From Nitrospinaceae bacterium (GTDB taxonomy: Bacteria > Nitrospinota > Nitrospinia > Nitrospinales > VA-1), in assembly GCA_029261675.1 (NCBI GenBank), contig JAJDBA010000100.1:1-19541 (forward strand): a DNA stretch of 19,541 bases, read 5' to 3'. Below the pieces are notes generated by a model. The model saw only the letters and a list, made by a program, of their open reading frames with translations. It searched no databases and was not told the DNA's origin. Made by a program: the position numbers and the translations under genes. Of the stretch, positions 1-6,746 are shown one piece after another; positions within the stretch are counted from its first letter, which is position 1; each line of letters begins with the position of its first letter.

Positions 1-475
1 ATTTGGATATTGGGTCAAAGATCCGCAACACTATGGTGTCGCTGAGTTTGATGATAACGATAAAGTAGTCAGCGTCGAGGAAAAACCGGAAAAACCTAAA
101 TCGCATTACGCTATTACTGGATTATATTTTTATGACAAGCAAGTCGTTGACATTGCAGGCTCCATCAAACCTTCCCACCGAGGCGAATTGGAAATCACCG
201 ATGTCAATCGGGTATACCTTGAGCAATCGCAGTTATCTGTCGAGAGAATGAGCCGCGGTTTTGCCTGGCTGGATACTGGGTCTCACGATTCTCTGCTTGA
301 TGCTGCCAACTTCATAGAAACTATTCAAAAACGTCAGGGACTCATGGTTTGCTGCCCCGAAGAGATCGCTTTCACAAAAGGGTGGATTTCCGCAACTGAT
401 GTTGAAAAACTTGCCCACACGTTGAAAAAAAACGAATACGGTCAATATTTGACACGCATGATTGCTAACGCATAA
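1..475 (+). CDS. rmlA: Glucose-1-phosphate thymidylyltransferase, C-terminal part
   Basis: This gene is cut by the left edge. Reading from base 2 gives about 157 residues to a TAA at 473-475, roughly the second half of a usual ~290-residue RmlA. The enzyme joins glucose-1-phosphate to dTTP, making dTDP-glucose, the first step to dTDP-L-rhamnose, in the cytoplasm. Visible family marks are the opening FGYWVKDPQHYGVAEFD, the VEEKPEKPKSHYAITGLYFYD stretch (sugar-binding EKP and TGLYFYD), RGELEITDVNRVYLE, and FAWLDTGSHDSLLDAANFI. The last part, from EEIAFTKGWIS, is the normal allosteric C-terminal region, so the end is intact. It lies 47 bp before rmlD on the same strand, which supports a rhamnose-pathway role. 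rmlB and rmlC are not in view and may lie to the left. Confidence 0.95.
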   Translation, partial: FGYWVKDPQHYGVAEFDDNDKVVSVEEKPEKPKSHYAITGLYFYDKQVVDIAGSIKPSHRGELEITDVNRVYLEQSQLSVERMSRGFAWLDTGSHDSLLDAANFIETIQKRQGLMVCCPEEIAFTKGWISATDVEKLAHTLKKNEYGQYLTRMIANA

Positions 476-522
476 ACAAAAAATATATTGTTTGTCGAGC
501 ACCTCTTTATAATTCTTTCTCA

Positions 523-1398
523 ATGAAAATTCTTTTAACAGGAAAAACCGGACAGGTTGGTGGAGAATTAAATAACATTCTAAAAGATATGGGAAAACTG
601 GTTTCTGTGGAAAGAGAGCAACTGGATCTTTCAAAAATAGACTCTATCGAATCCGCAGTCCTTGACATACAACCAGATATCATTATCAATGCTGCCGCCT
701 ATACCGCCGTCGACAGGGCAGAAGAAGAACATGACTTGGCAATGACCGTAAATGGGGTCGCGCCCGGGGTTTTAGCAAAAGCAGCAAAAAAGATTGGAGC
801 AAGCCTGATCCACTATTCCACCGACTATGTTTTTGATGGCCGCTCAGATACCCCTTATCGCGAAGAAGATACCACCTGCCCTTTGAGCATCTATGGAGAG
901 TCTAAACTGGCAGGAGAAAAAAACATCGCCGAAGCTGGGATTCCCTATCTAATTTTGAGAACCAGTTGGGTATACAGCCTTCAAGGCAAAAGTTTTTTAC
1001 GAACAATTAAAAAGTTGGCAGCTGAAAAGAACACGCTTCGAATTGTTGATGATCAAATAGGCGCCCCAACATGGGCCCGCTCTATTGCTCTCGCAACACG
1101 CAAAATTCTAGAACAAGGTTTAAGAGATAAGTCATATCTTTCGCTATCAGGAATATTTCATTTAACCTGCCAGGGGAAATCGAGCTGGCATGGTTTTGCG
1201 AAAGAAATTCTGAGTTTATCCGGTGCATCTCAAGACACTCACTTACTTCCTATTCCGACCTCTGACTACCCGACTCCGGCAGTCCGCCCCCTTTACTCAC
1301 TATTATCCAACGACAAATTGGAAAAAACATTCGCTTTTAAGATGCCACATTGGCACGATGCCTTGAAAGATTGCGTGAACTCAACCCCTGAAACCTGA
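523..1398 (+). CDS. rmlD: dTDP-4-dehydrorhamnose reductase
   Basis: RmlD reduces dTDP-4-keto-L-rhamnose to dTDP-L-rhamnose with NAD(P)H, the last step of the pathway. The 291-residue length is normal. The nucleotide-binding motif TGKTGQVG sits at residues 6-13, NAAAYTAVDRAE and STDYVFDG follow in the expected order, and the catalytic Tyr124-x3-Lys128 is in YGESKLAGE. RTSWVYS and DDQIGAPTW are also typical of the family. It follows rmlA by 47 bp. I see no Shine-Dalgarno before the ATG; instead a perfect TATAAT (508-513) lies ten bases upstream, but a matching -35 box is poor, so a separate promoter or a nearly leaderless transcript is only a possibility. The order rmlA-rmlD supports co-expression. 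Confidence 0.96.
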   Translation: MKILLTGKTGQVGGELNNILKDMGKLVSVEREQLDLSKIDSIESAVLDIQPDIIINAAAYTAVDRAEEEHDLAMTVNGVAPGVLAKAAKKIGASLIHYSTDYVFDGRSDTPYREEDTTCPLSIYGESKLAGEKNIAEAGIPYLILRTSWVYSLQGKSFLRTIKKLAAEKNTLRIVDDQIGAPTWARSIALATRKILEQGLRDKSYLSLSGIFHLTCQGKSSWHGFAKEILSLSGASQDTHLLPIPTSDYPTPAVRPLYSLLSNDKLEKTFAFKMPHWHDALKDCVNSTPET

Positions 1399-1427
1399 TC
1401 TTTAATTTGCATACGGCTTAGAAAAAA

Positions 1428-1727
1428 ATGAACGAAGGAAAACGACATTTAATGTTTTTAAAAAAGGATAGTTCGGGAATAGTCGTCGAGGCAATCGACG
1501 CTTCCAATTGGGAAAACTTGAAACAAGAAGCCGAATCTAAGGGAATGACCTGCCAACCCCTAAGCATCGAAAATTTTTATCCTGATTATCGTGGATACCG
1601 TTATTTCGATTTACGAAACCCTATGACCCTAGAATCTTTCAGTATCGACTACGTTTTGCACACTTGGGAAACGGACAAAAAACATCAAGAGGGTCACGAA
1701 GGTACTGAAGAATGGTTTATCCATTGA
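1428..1727 (+). CDS. Hypothetical protein, 99 residues
   Basis: I do not recognise this protein. It is 99 residues, charged, with no signal peptide or membrane segment, and it has a tyrosine/aromatic-rich middle (NFYPDYRGYRYFDLR) and an acidic, histidine-containing tail ending EEWFIH. It looks like a small soluble cytoplasmic protein. It sits 29 bp after rmlD and 44 bp before the J-domain/MORN gene on the same strand, so it may be co-transcribed with either. The ATG at 1428 has no clear ribosome site; an alternative ATG at 1452 (residue 9) has GAAGGAAA about 11-15 bases upstream, so the real protein may start there. Reading frame length, spacing and codon use resemble the neighbours, which is the main support for it being a gene. 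Confidence 0.6.
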   Translation: MNEGKRHLMFLKKDSSGIVVEAIDASNWENLKQEAESKGMTCQPLSIENFYPDYRGYRYFDLRNPMTLESFSIDYVLHTWETDKKHQEGHEGTEEWFIH

Positions 1728-1771
1728 AGCACAATGAAATAACCTGACTTTATTCACCCCGCTATAAAACC

Positions 1772-2431
1772 ATGATTGAAAAATATTTAATCATTCTCAA
1801 ATTAAAACCGAACGCATCGCTTGCGGAAATAAAAAAAGCTTATAAAGCTCAAGTCAAGGTATGGCATCCAGACCGATTCCCTATCGAATCTGAGCGTTTG
1901 CAAAAAAAAGCGCATGACATGTTCCAACAAATCACCACCGCTTATAAAAAGTTGACCGAAATACATATGAAGCGGCGATATGCTGAAGCTTCAGGATGGA
2001 AGGGACAATCCACAACTTACACCAAAGCGCGTCAAGAACGAAAAAGAACTCAGTCCACACAAAGCACCGAACAAGTCCCTGGGTTCACAACTCATATTTG
2101 GCCTAATGGCGATAAATACGAAGGACAAATGGTTCAAGAGCAGATGCATGGACGAGGCATTTTCACTTGCGCTCAAGGATACGTTTATACAGGGGAATTC
2201 AAATACGGCAAACCAAACGGTTTTGGAAAACTGGTTTATGACAATGGCGACAAATATGAAGGGAGTTTTCTAAACGATACACTACATGGTCGAGGCAAGT
2301 ATTCCTATTCCAATGGAGATTGTTACCGAGGCGAGTTTATGAACGACTTACCGCACGGACATGGAGTCTATGTCCTGGCAAATGGAAATGTTTATGCAGG
2401 GGAATGGGAAAATGGCAGCCTTGCTACCTGA
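1772..2431 (+). CDS. J-domain protein with C-terminal MORN repeats
   Basis: A 219-residue two-part protein. Residues 1-72 form a J domain: helix II LAEIKKAYKAQVKVWHPDRF contains the HPD triad (residues 32-34) that stimulates Hsp70 ATPase, followed by a helix III-like AHDMFQQITTAYKKLTE. A basic linker (about 73-105) leads to five MORN repeats starting at Tyr116, 139, 162, 185 and 208, an exact 23-residue period with the YxGxF....HGxG..... pattern; the fifth is cut short by the stop. There is no Gly/Phe region or zinc-finger domain, so this is a type III J protein, not DnaJ itself. MORN repeats usually mediate protein or lipid/membrane contact, so it may bring DnaK to a membrane-linked client; that is inference. 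No signal peptide or Shine-Dalgarno is seen. It converges with the DUF3565 gene, leaving five bases between stops. Confidence 0.85.
   Translation: MIEKYLIILKLKPNASLAEIKKAYKAQVKVWHPDRFPIESERLQKKAHDMFQQITTAYKKLTEIHMKRRYAEASGWKGQSTTYTKARQERKRTQSTQSTEQVPGFTTHIWPNGDKYEGQMVQEQMHGRGIFTCAQGYVYTGEFKYGKPNGFGKLVYDNGDKYEGSFLNDTLHGRGKYSYSNGDCYRGEFMNDLPHGHGVYVLANGNVYAGEWENGSLAT
2117..2428 (+). repeat. Five in-frame MORN repeat units (69-bp period)
   Basis: Protein-level repeat inside the J-domain gene. Units begin at codons for Tyr116, 139, 162, 185 and 208, each 23 residues (69 bp) apart. Cores are YEGQM, YTGEF, YEGSF, YRGEF and YAGEW, each of the first four followed by an HGRG/NGFG/HGRG/HGHG turn. The DNA copies have diverged, so this is an old protein repeat and not a recent tandem duplication. 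Confidence 0.85.
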
Positions 2432-2436
2432 TAGGT

Positions 2437-2634
2437 TTAAAGATGCGATTCGTCTTTGCAGATTTCACACTTGAGCCAGGTTCCGAGATGCTCTTGCCTC
2501 CCCAACTCACTGTTTACCCAAGGTCTGGAAATCAAAGGGGGATTGTGCCTGACATGTTGCTTGTGTCCACACTCCAGATTGGCCACCCAATAAGAATCTT
2601 CATCCTGACAAAACCCTGAAATTTTTCTATCCAT
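2437..2634 (-). CDS. DUF3565 family small protein
   Basis: A 65-residue protein starting at an ATG (2634-2632). The sequence matches my memory of the DUF3565 family closely: a start of the form MDRKISGFCQDED, then WVANLECGHKQHVRH, NPPLISRPWV, GRQEHLG and a final LKCEICK. The function of the family is unknown to me. The conserved CGH, HVRH and CxxC groups suggest a bound metal such as zinc, which is inference. One oddity is Cys8 in GFCQDE, where I expect His in relatives. It lies 30 bp downstream of the HDOD gene on the same strand and is probably co-transcribed with it. Its stop faces the stop of the J-domain/MORN gene across five bases. Any plus-strand reading across 2320-2619 is a shadow. 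Confidence 0.85.
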   Translation of the reverse strand: MDRKISGFCQDEDSYWVANLECGHKQHVRHNPPLISRPWVNSELGRQEHLGTWLKCEICKDESHL

Positions 2635-2664
2635 TTCAGATTCGCAAGTTGTGTTTAATTTTAT

Positions 2665-3531
2665 TTAGTTAGATCGAAAAATAGTTTCCGCTGCCAGCAA
2701 ACCAATTTTAGTTGTGTCTATGACTATATCCAAGTCTTCCTGACTAATACCTAAATTGTCCAGATAGCCTTCTTCAGGGGGATCTTCAAAAGCCGTCATG
2801 ACCGGGTGTGTAATTCCATAGTGGTTTGCAATGCGATTAGCGGTACTGACCAATTGATCCAAATTAACTGTTTTACCTTGGGCGGAGCCGGGTTTATGAT
2901 GCGTCAATGAAGCACTATTCACCTTATCGGAAATAGCCCACCATTTTGCCATAAACATCGCACCGGCTTCAGAATGGTCAATTTTAAAATGGTCCTTTTC
3001 CAACTCTTCAAGAGACTGGTCGGTAGAACTTAAATCTTTAAGGGTGAGGAATTTAAAATATTCTTCTGGAATTATATTGTCGAGCACTAAAATACCGACA
3101 TCGTGCATCAAACCAGCAAGAAAACTTGCCTCCCAGTCATCTGGATCGGACAAAACTTTTTTTGCCAAAGACCGCGAAATAAATGCCACTGCTAATGAAT
3201 GCTTCCAGAACTCGACCTGATCGAAAGCTTTACTTTTTCTAAATGTCCTTGGTAACTCTAAAGCATACACAAGGTCTATGACCTGTTGCATTCCCAATCG
3301 AACTACAGCATCTTCAAGGTTTCGAGTGGTTTCCTTTCCTGAGCCAAATAAAGCACTATTAGCTAAAGTAATTATATGCCCAGATAATACCGGGTCTGTT
3401 TTTAGCAAACGGTAAACATCTTCTACCTCGCAATCAGGATCGTTCATCAATTTTTGTAATCCCAACAAAACTTCAGGCAGAGGAGGAAGATCTGGCCTAC
3501 CTTCAATCAACTCTATAATTTTCTTACGCAC
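2665..3531 (-). CDS. HDOD-domain protein
   Basis: A single HDOD domain fills this ~290-residue protein. HDOD domains are relatives of HD phosphohydrolases, generally thought to act as signalling or scaffold modules and often linked to c-di-GMP, motility or stress control. Visible marks are LPPLPEVLLGLQKLMNDPDCEVEDVYRLL in pieces near the N terminus, DPVLSGHIITLANSALFG, the LGMQQVIDLVYAL helix, FWKHSLAVAFISRSLA, AGLMHDVGILVLD and DHSEAGAMFMAKWW. No output domain (GGDEF, EAL, receiver) is attached. The start is chosen as GTG at 3531-3529, which has GAGG six bases upstream; an in-frame TTG at 3543-3541 would add four residues but has no ribosome site. DUF3565 follows 30 bp downstream. It is divergent from lhgO. 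There is no direct link to sugar synthesis, so regulation of the locus is speculation. Confidence 0.9.
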   Translation of the reverse strand: MRKKIIELIEGRPDLPPLPEVLLGLQKLMNDPDCEVEDVYRLLKTDPVLSGHIITLANSALFGSGKETTRNLEDAVVRLGMQQVIDLVYALELPRTFRKSKAFDQVEFWKHSLAVAFISRSLAKKVLSDPDDWEASFLAGLMHDVGILVLDNIIPEEYFKFLTLKDLSSTDQSLEELEKDHFKIDHSEAGAMFMAKWWAISDKVNSASLTHHKPGSAQGKTVNLDQLVSTANRIANHYGITHPVMTAFEDPPEEGYLDNLGISQEDLDIVIDTTKIGLLAAETIFRSN

Positions 3532-3586
3532 CGAATGCCTCAAAAAGGAGAGGATATTAAAACGTTGTATATTACCAAACGGATAC

Positions 3587-3615
3587 TTGCTTTAGTAGTA
3601 GTATTTTGCAAGCAA
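3587..3615. repeat. Inverted repeat in the HDOD/lhgO divergent region
   Basis: TTGCTT at 3587-3592 is repeated in inverted form as AAGCAA at 3610-3615, with 17 bases between. A second, overlapping pair ATACT (3584-3588)/AGTAT (3600-3604) encloses TAGTAGTAGTA. It sits between two divergent genes, so an operator is possible, but the arms are short and could be chance. Confidence 0.25.
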
Positions 3616-3661
3616 TATCTTGTCAGGGTTTTTAATGTTTGAAAATCAAAGAGAAAGAAAC

Positions 3662-3690
3662 TTGATTCTTAAAAAAAATAAAAATATGAT
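3662..3690 (+). promoter_or_regulatory. Sigma-70-type promoter of lhgO
   Basis: TTGATT (3662-3667) and TATGAT (3685-3690) are separated by exactly 17 bp of mostly A. Transcription would begin near 3697, about 31 bases before the lhgO ATG. The whole element closely resembles the one before the epimerase gene at 6612-6640 (shared CTTGATTCT and AAAAATATGATC), which raises confidence that it is real. Confidence 0.55.
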
Positions 3691-3727
3691 CCCTTTGCAA
3701 ACAATAATCTTTTAGTGTGCTCCCATA

Positions 3728-4933
3728 ATGGATAAATGCGATTTTCTTATTATCGGCGGTGGAATCATTGGTATCAGCATCGCCCGCGAACTTAAAAGAA
3801 GACATCCGAACGCAACCCTTCTTCTAATAGAAAAGGAAAAAGGTTACGGGCTACATGCCAGCGGTCGTAACAGCGGGGTATTGCATGCAGGTTTTTATTA
3901 TACAGCCGACAGCTTCAAGGCCAAGTTCACTCAAGAGGGGAATCAACGCTTGGCAGCGTATTGCGAATCTCGAAATATCCCCGTCAACAAATGCGGCAAG
4001 CTGGTCGTTGCACAGAATAAGTCTGAATTAACTCAACTAGATGAACTGCTGGTTCGCGCAAAAAACAATAACGTTCCTCTTAAATCTATAACTGAAGAAG
4101 AAGCCAAAGCCATTGAGCCTAGAGTCAGAACATTTGAGCGCGCACTTTTCTCTCCAACCACATCTTCAGTAAATCCTTCCCAAGTTGTACAAGCAATGCG
4201 TAATGACGCTAGCCAAGAAGGATTGAAACTGCATAGCGGAGTTCGTTATTTAAGAAAAACGGGAAAGGGAGCTGTCAAAACTTCCCAGGGCAATATTGAG
4301 TTTGGCTATATGGTGAATGCTGCTGGACTTTATGCAGATAAAATAGCGCAAGATTTTGGTTTCTCCAAAGATTATCGAATTCTTCCTTTTAAAGGGTTGT
4401 ATCTATATTCAAATGAACCCGTTGGATCGTTTCAGACAAATATCTATCCTGTTCCTGATTTGCGGAATCCTTTTCTTGGAGTACATTTTACAGTCACTGC
4501 CGAAGGAAAAGTGAAAATTGGCCCCACAGCCATTCCTGCCTTTTGGCGTGAAAATTATAAAGGACTAACTAATTTCAACTTTAACGAACTTATGGAAATA
4601 ATATTTCGTCAAGCTGGACTGTTCTGGTCATCTGATTTCGACTTTAAAAATCTGGCCTTTGAGGAACTGCAAAAATATTCACAAGCGAAACTAGTTTCCC
4701 TCGCATCTTCACTTGCCGAAGGAGTTGAAACAAAATCGTTCCGTAAATGGGGTGAGCCGGGAATCCGCGCACAGCTACTAAATATTCGCGAAAAAAAACT
4801 GGAGATGGATTTCGTAACAGAAGGAGACGAAAGATCGTTGCACATATTGAATGCGGTCTCTCCAGCTTTTACTTGCGCCCTACCCTTCGCTGATTTTGCC
4901 TGCGACAAAATTGCTGACCTATCAACCCATTAA
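3728..4933 (+). CDS. lhgO: L-2-hydroxyglutarate oxidase (FAD-dependent)
   Basis: LhgO oxidises L-2-hydroxyglutarate to 2-oxoglutarate using FAD and, in bacteria, passes electrons to the membrane quinone pool. The 401-residue length is normal. The FAD Rossmann motif is IIGGGIIGISIARELK (GGGIIG, residues 10-15), with the ribose-binding Glu in LLIEKE. The family-specific block HASGRNSGVLHAGFYY spans residues 43-58. Later marks are the SVNPSQVVQAM stretch, NAAGLYADKIA, LPFKGLYLY, GVHFT with IGPTAIPA, and the C-terminal KWGEPGIRAQLLN and ILNAVSPAFTCALP. No Shine-Dalgarno is visible before the ATG. It has its own promoter and stands alone between the HDOD gene and manC. A general metabolic enzyme looks out of place in a polysaccharide locus, but it could recycle the 2-hydroxyglutarate made by a WbpB-like dehydrogenase such as the one at 11411-12940. 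Other DAO-family oxidases are less likely given the HASGRNSG block. Confidence 0.92.
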   Translation: MDKCDFLIIGGGIIGISIARELKRRHPNATLLLIEKEKGYGLHASGRNSGVLHAGFYYTADSFKAKFTQEGNQRLAAYCESRNIPVNKCGKLVVAQNKSELTQLDELLVRAKNNNVPLKSITEEEAKAIEPRVRTFERALFSPTTSSVNPSQVVQAMRNDASQEGLKLHSGVRYLRKTGKGAVKTSQGNIEFGYMVNAAGLYADKIAQDFGFSKDYRILPFKGLYLYSNEPVGSFQTNIYPVPDLRNPFLGVHFTVTAEGKVKIGPTAIPAFWRENYKGLTNFNFNELMEIIFRQAGLFWSSDFDFKNLAFEELQKYSQAKLVSLASSLAEGVETKSFRKWGEPGIRAQLLNIREKKLEMDFVTEGDERSLHILNAVSPAFTCALPFADFACDKIADLSTH

Positions 4934-4985
4934 TACCATTTCGACACATTCGAGGTCACTTGCCTTACCCTTTGTTTTTTTAACA

Positions 4986-5014
4986 TTGTCCACTTTTTTA
5001 TTTTGACATATAAT
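4986..5014 (+). promoter_or_regulatory. Sigma-70-type promoter of manC
   Basis: A perfect TATAAT (5009-5014) lies 17 bp after TTGTCC (4986-4991, four of six consensus bases). Transcription would start near 5021, leaving a leader of about 90 bases. A TTGACA overlaps the -10 box directly upstream (5003-5008); it could serve as the -35 box of an alternative promoter about 17 bp further down, but the matching -10 (AATGAG) is poor. Confidence 0.5.
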
Positions 5015-5111
5015 TTAGGAATAAGAATGAGTTCTTTCACTTCCCTGAAAACCGCTCTTTAGTTTTCAATTCAACCTATCTCTAACAAAAAAGAGAGACA
5101 ACTCAAATATT

Positions 5112-6542
5112 ATGTACGGTGTTATTTTAGCGGGTGGAAGCGGCACCCGATTTTGGCCTGTTAGCCGCGAACAAAGCCCAAAGCAACTGCAAAAGTTTGT
5201 TGGCTCTGGAACCATGATCCAGAACACAGTTCAACGTCTGTTGCCTCTGGTCCCAATTGAAAAAATGTACGTGGGCACCCACCACCAACAGGCACTTGAA
5301 ACTCTTCGCCAATTGGATTCTTTTGAATTTTCTTCTGACCATCTTTTAGCAGAACCCTGTAGCAGAAATACTGCTGTGGCAATCGGAGTGATGGCAAAGA
5401 TAATCGCCGATAAAGATGCTGATGCGGTCATGGCCGTTTTTCCCGCAGACCATGTTGTCGCCAATTCTGAGAATTTTATCAAAGTATTGCAAAAAGCAAA
5501 AAGCCTGGCACTAAAGGATTTCCTGGTTACTCTGGGCATCCCCCCCACACGACCCGAGACGGGTTTCGGCTACTTGAAACAAGGCACCGAAATAAACAGT
5601 TTTAAAGAGAGTTACCATGTAGAACAGTTTGTAGAAAAACCAGATATTTCTACTGCAAAAAAATATTTAGAGCTGGGCGCTTACTTTTGGAATTGCGGTG
5701 TCTTTGTCTGGAAGGCCGCCACTCTTCTGGAAGAATTGCAGAAACATGCACCAGATATTCATTCGCAACTTACAACCCTAACGGGTTGCCTACAGAAGTC
5801 ATCAGGAAAACTTGCCCACCTTGAAATGAATGAAAAAGGCTGCGAAATTTTTTCTTCTCTACCCAGTCTTTCCATTGATTATGCGGTCATGGAAAAATCC
5901 TCAAAAGTTGCTCTGGTTCCTGCGAATATAGGTTGGAGTGATGTTGGTTCATGGAATGCTCTGGACGATGTGTGTGAAAAAGATTCTTCCGGAAATATTC
6001 TTACTGGCAATGTTCTAGCTCGTGACTGTAACAATTCGATAGTCCACGGACAAAATAGGCTCGTTGCCATATTGGGGCTAAATGACACTGTAGTGGTGGA
6101 TACTCAGGATGCTTTGTTGGTTTGCGCTAAAGACAAATCACAAGATGTTAAAAAAATAGTAGAATCTCTCAATGAAAAGGGGCATTCCGAAGGGAAGTTA
6201 CACGCCACCGTTAAAAAACCGTGGGGATCCTACACGGTTTTAGATTCTGGCCCCGACTTCCTATTAAAACGCATCGAAGTGCTGTCTGGAGAAGCACTCA
6301 GTTTGCAATCACACCAACATCGCAGCGAACATTGGACCGTGGCTTCGGGTTCTGCAAAGGTTGACAGAGACGAGGAAACTTTTAATTTAAAAGTCAATGA
6401 ATCTATCACCATTCCAAAAAATGCTAGACACAGGCTATCAAATCCTGGTTCCGAGCTTTTGATTCTTTTCGAAATCCAGTTTGGCAATCTTTTGGATGAG
6501 AACGATATCATGCGTCATGAAGACCGCTATGGTCGATGCTGA
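5112..6542 (+). CDS. manC: Mannose-1-phosphate guanylyltransferase / mannose-6-phosphate isomerase
   Basis: A bifunctional type II enzyme of 476 residues, the usual length. The N-terminal nucleotidyltransferase (about 1-340) makes GDP-mannose from mannose-1-phosphate and GTP; its signature GGSGTRFWPVSREQSPKQ starts at residue 8, and AVFPADHVV, TGFGYLKQG, VEQFVEKPD, FWNCGVFVWKA, SIDYAVMEKS and WSDVGSWNAL follow in order. The C-terminal cupin isomerase domain (about 365-476) interconverts fructose-6-phosphate and mannose-6-phosphate; its metal-binding QSHQHRSEHW lies at about 399-408, preceded by KPWGSY and followed by IPKNARHRLSN. Both active sites look complete. It has its own promoter (4986-5014). 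The leader ends with a weak purine run, AGAGAGA. Phosphomannomutase and GDP-mannose-using enzymes are not in the window. Small variants (Phe for Leu in TRFWP, Ser for Tyr before PKQ) are mild. Confidence 0.96.
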   Translation: MYGVILAGGSGTRFWPVSREQSPKQLQKFVGSGTMIQNTVQRLLPLVPIEKMYVGTHHQQALETLRQLDSFEFSSDHLLAEPCSRNTAVAIGVMAKIIADKDADAVMAVFPADHVVANSENFIKVLQKAKSLALKDFLVTLGIPPTRPETGFGYLKQGTEINSFKESYHVEQFVEKPDISTAKKYLELGAYFWNCGVFVWKAATLLEELQKHAPDIHSQLTTLTGCLQKSSGKLAHLEMNEKGCEIFSSLPSLSIDYAVMEKSSKVALVPANIGWSDVGSWNALDDVCEKDSSGNILTGNVLARDCNNSIVHGQNRLVAILGLNDTVVVDTQDALLVCAKDKSQDVKKIVESLNEKGHSEGKLHATVKKPWGSYTVLDSGPDFLLKRIEVLSGEALSLQSHQHRSEHWTVASGSAKVDRDEETFNLKVNESITIPKNARHRLSNPGSELLILFEIQFGNLLDENDIMRHEDRYGRC

Positions 6543-6611
6543 GCCTGTTCAAACAAAATTACTTAAATAGTTTTCGGAATTGGGAACTCAGCACTCCAAG
6601 ACTAATTACCC

Positions 6612-6640
6612 TTGATTCTAACAGCGATAAAAAATATGAT
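6612..6640 (+). promoter_or_regulatory. Sigma-70-type promoter of the UDP-glucuronate epimerase gene
   Basis: TTGATT (6612-6617) and TATGAT (6635-6640) are separated by exactly 17 bp. Both boxes and their flanks match the lhgO promoter at 3662-3690. Transcription would start near 6647, giving a leader of about 100 bases before the ATG at 6747. Confidence 0.55.
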
Positions 6641-6746
6641 CGTTATGTTTCCAGCTTTATGGCAAGATTGGACTAACCTTATGCCGGACAAAGGACCTTT
6701 CAGAAAAACCATCTCCACTTTCTAAAACATCCAGTTTTATTTATAT

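Noticed and set aside
233..634. A 133-residue minus-strand frame across the rmlA/rmlD joint
   Set aside because: It overlaps the conserved ends of two clear genes on the other strand and its composition looks like a reverse-complement shadow.
5003..5008. TTGACA as the -35 box of the manC promoter
   Set aside because: It directly abuts the perfect TATAAT, so it cannot be its partner, and 17 bp downstream of it there is no good -10 box.
6636..6725. A 29-codon frame in the leader of the epimerase gene
   Set aside because: Its ATG lies inside the predicted -10 box (TATGAT), no ribosome site is present, and the peptide shows no conserved features.
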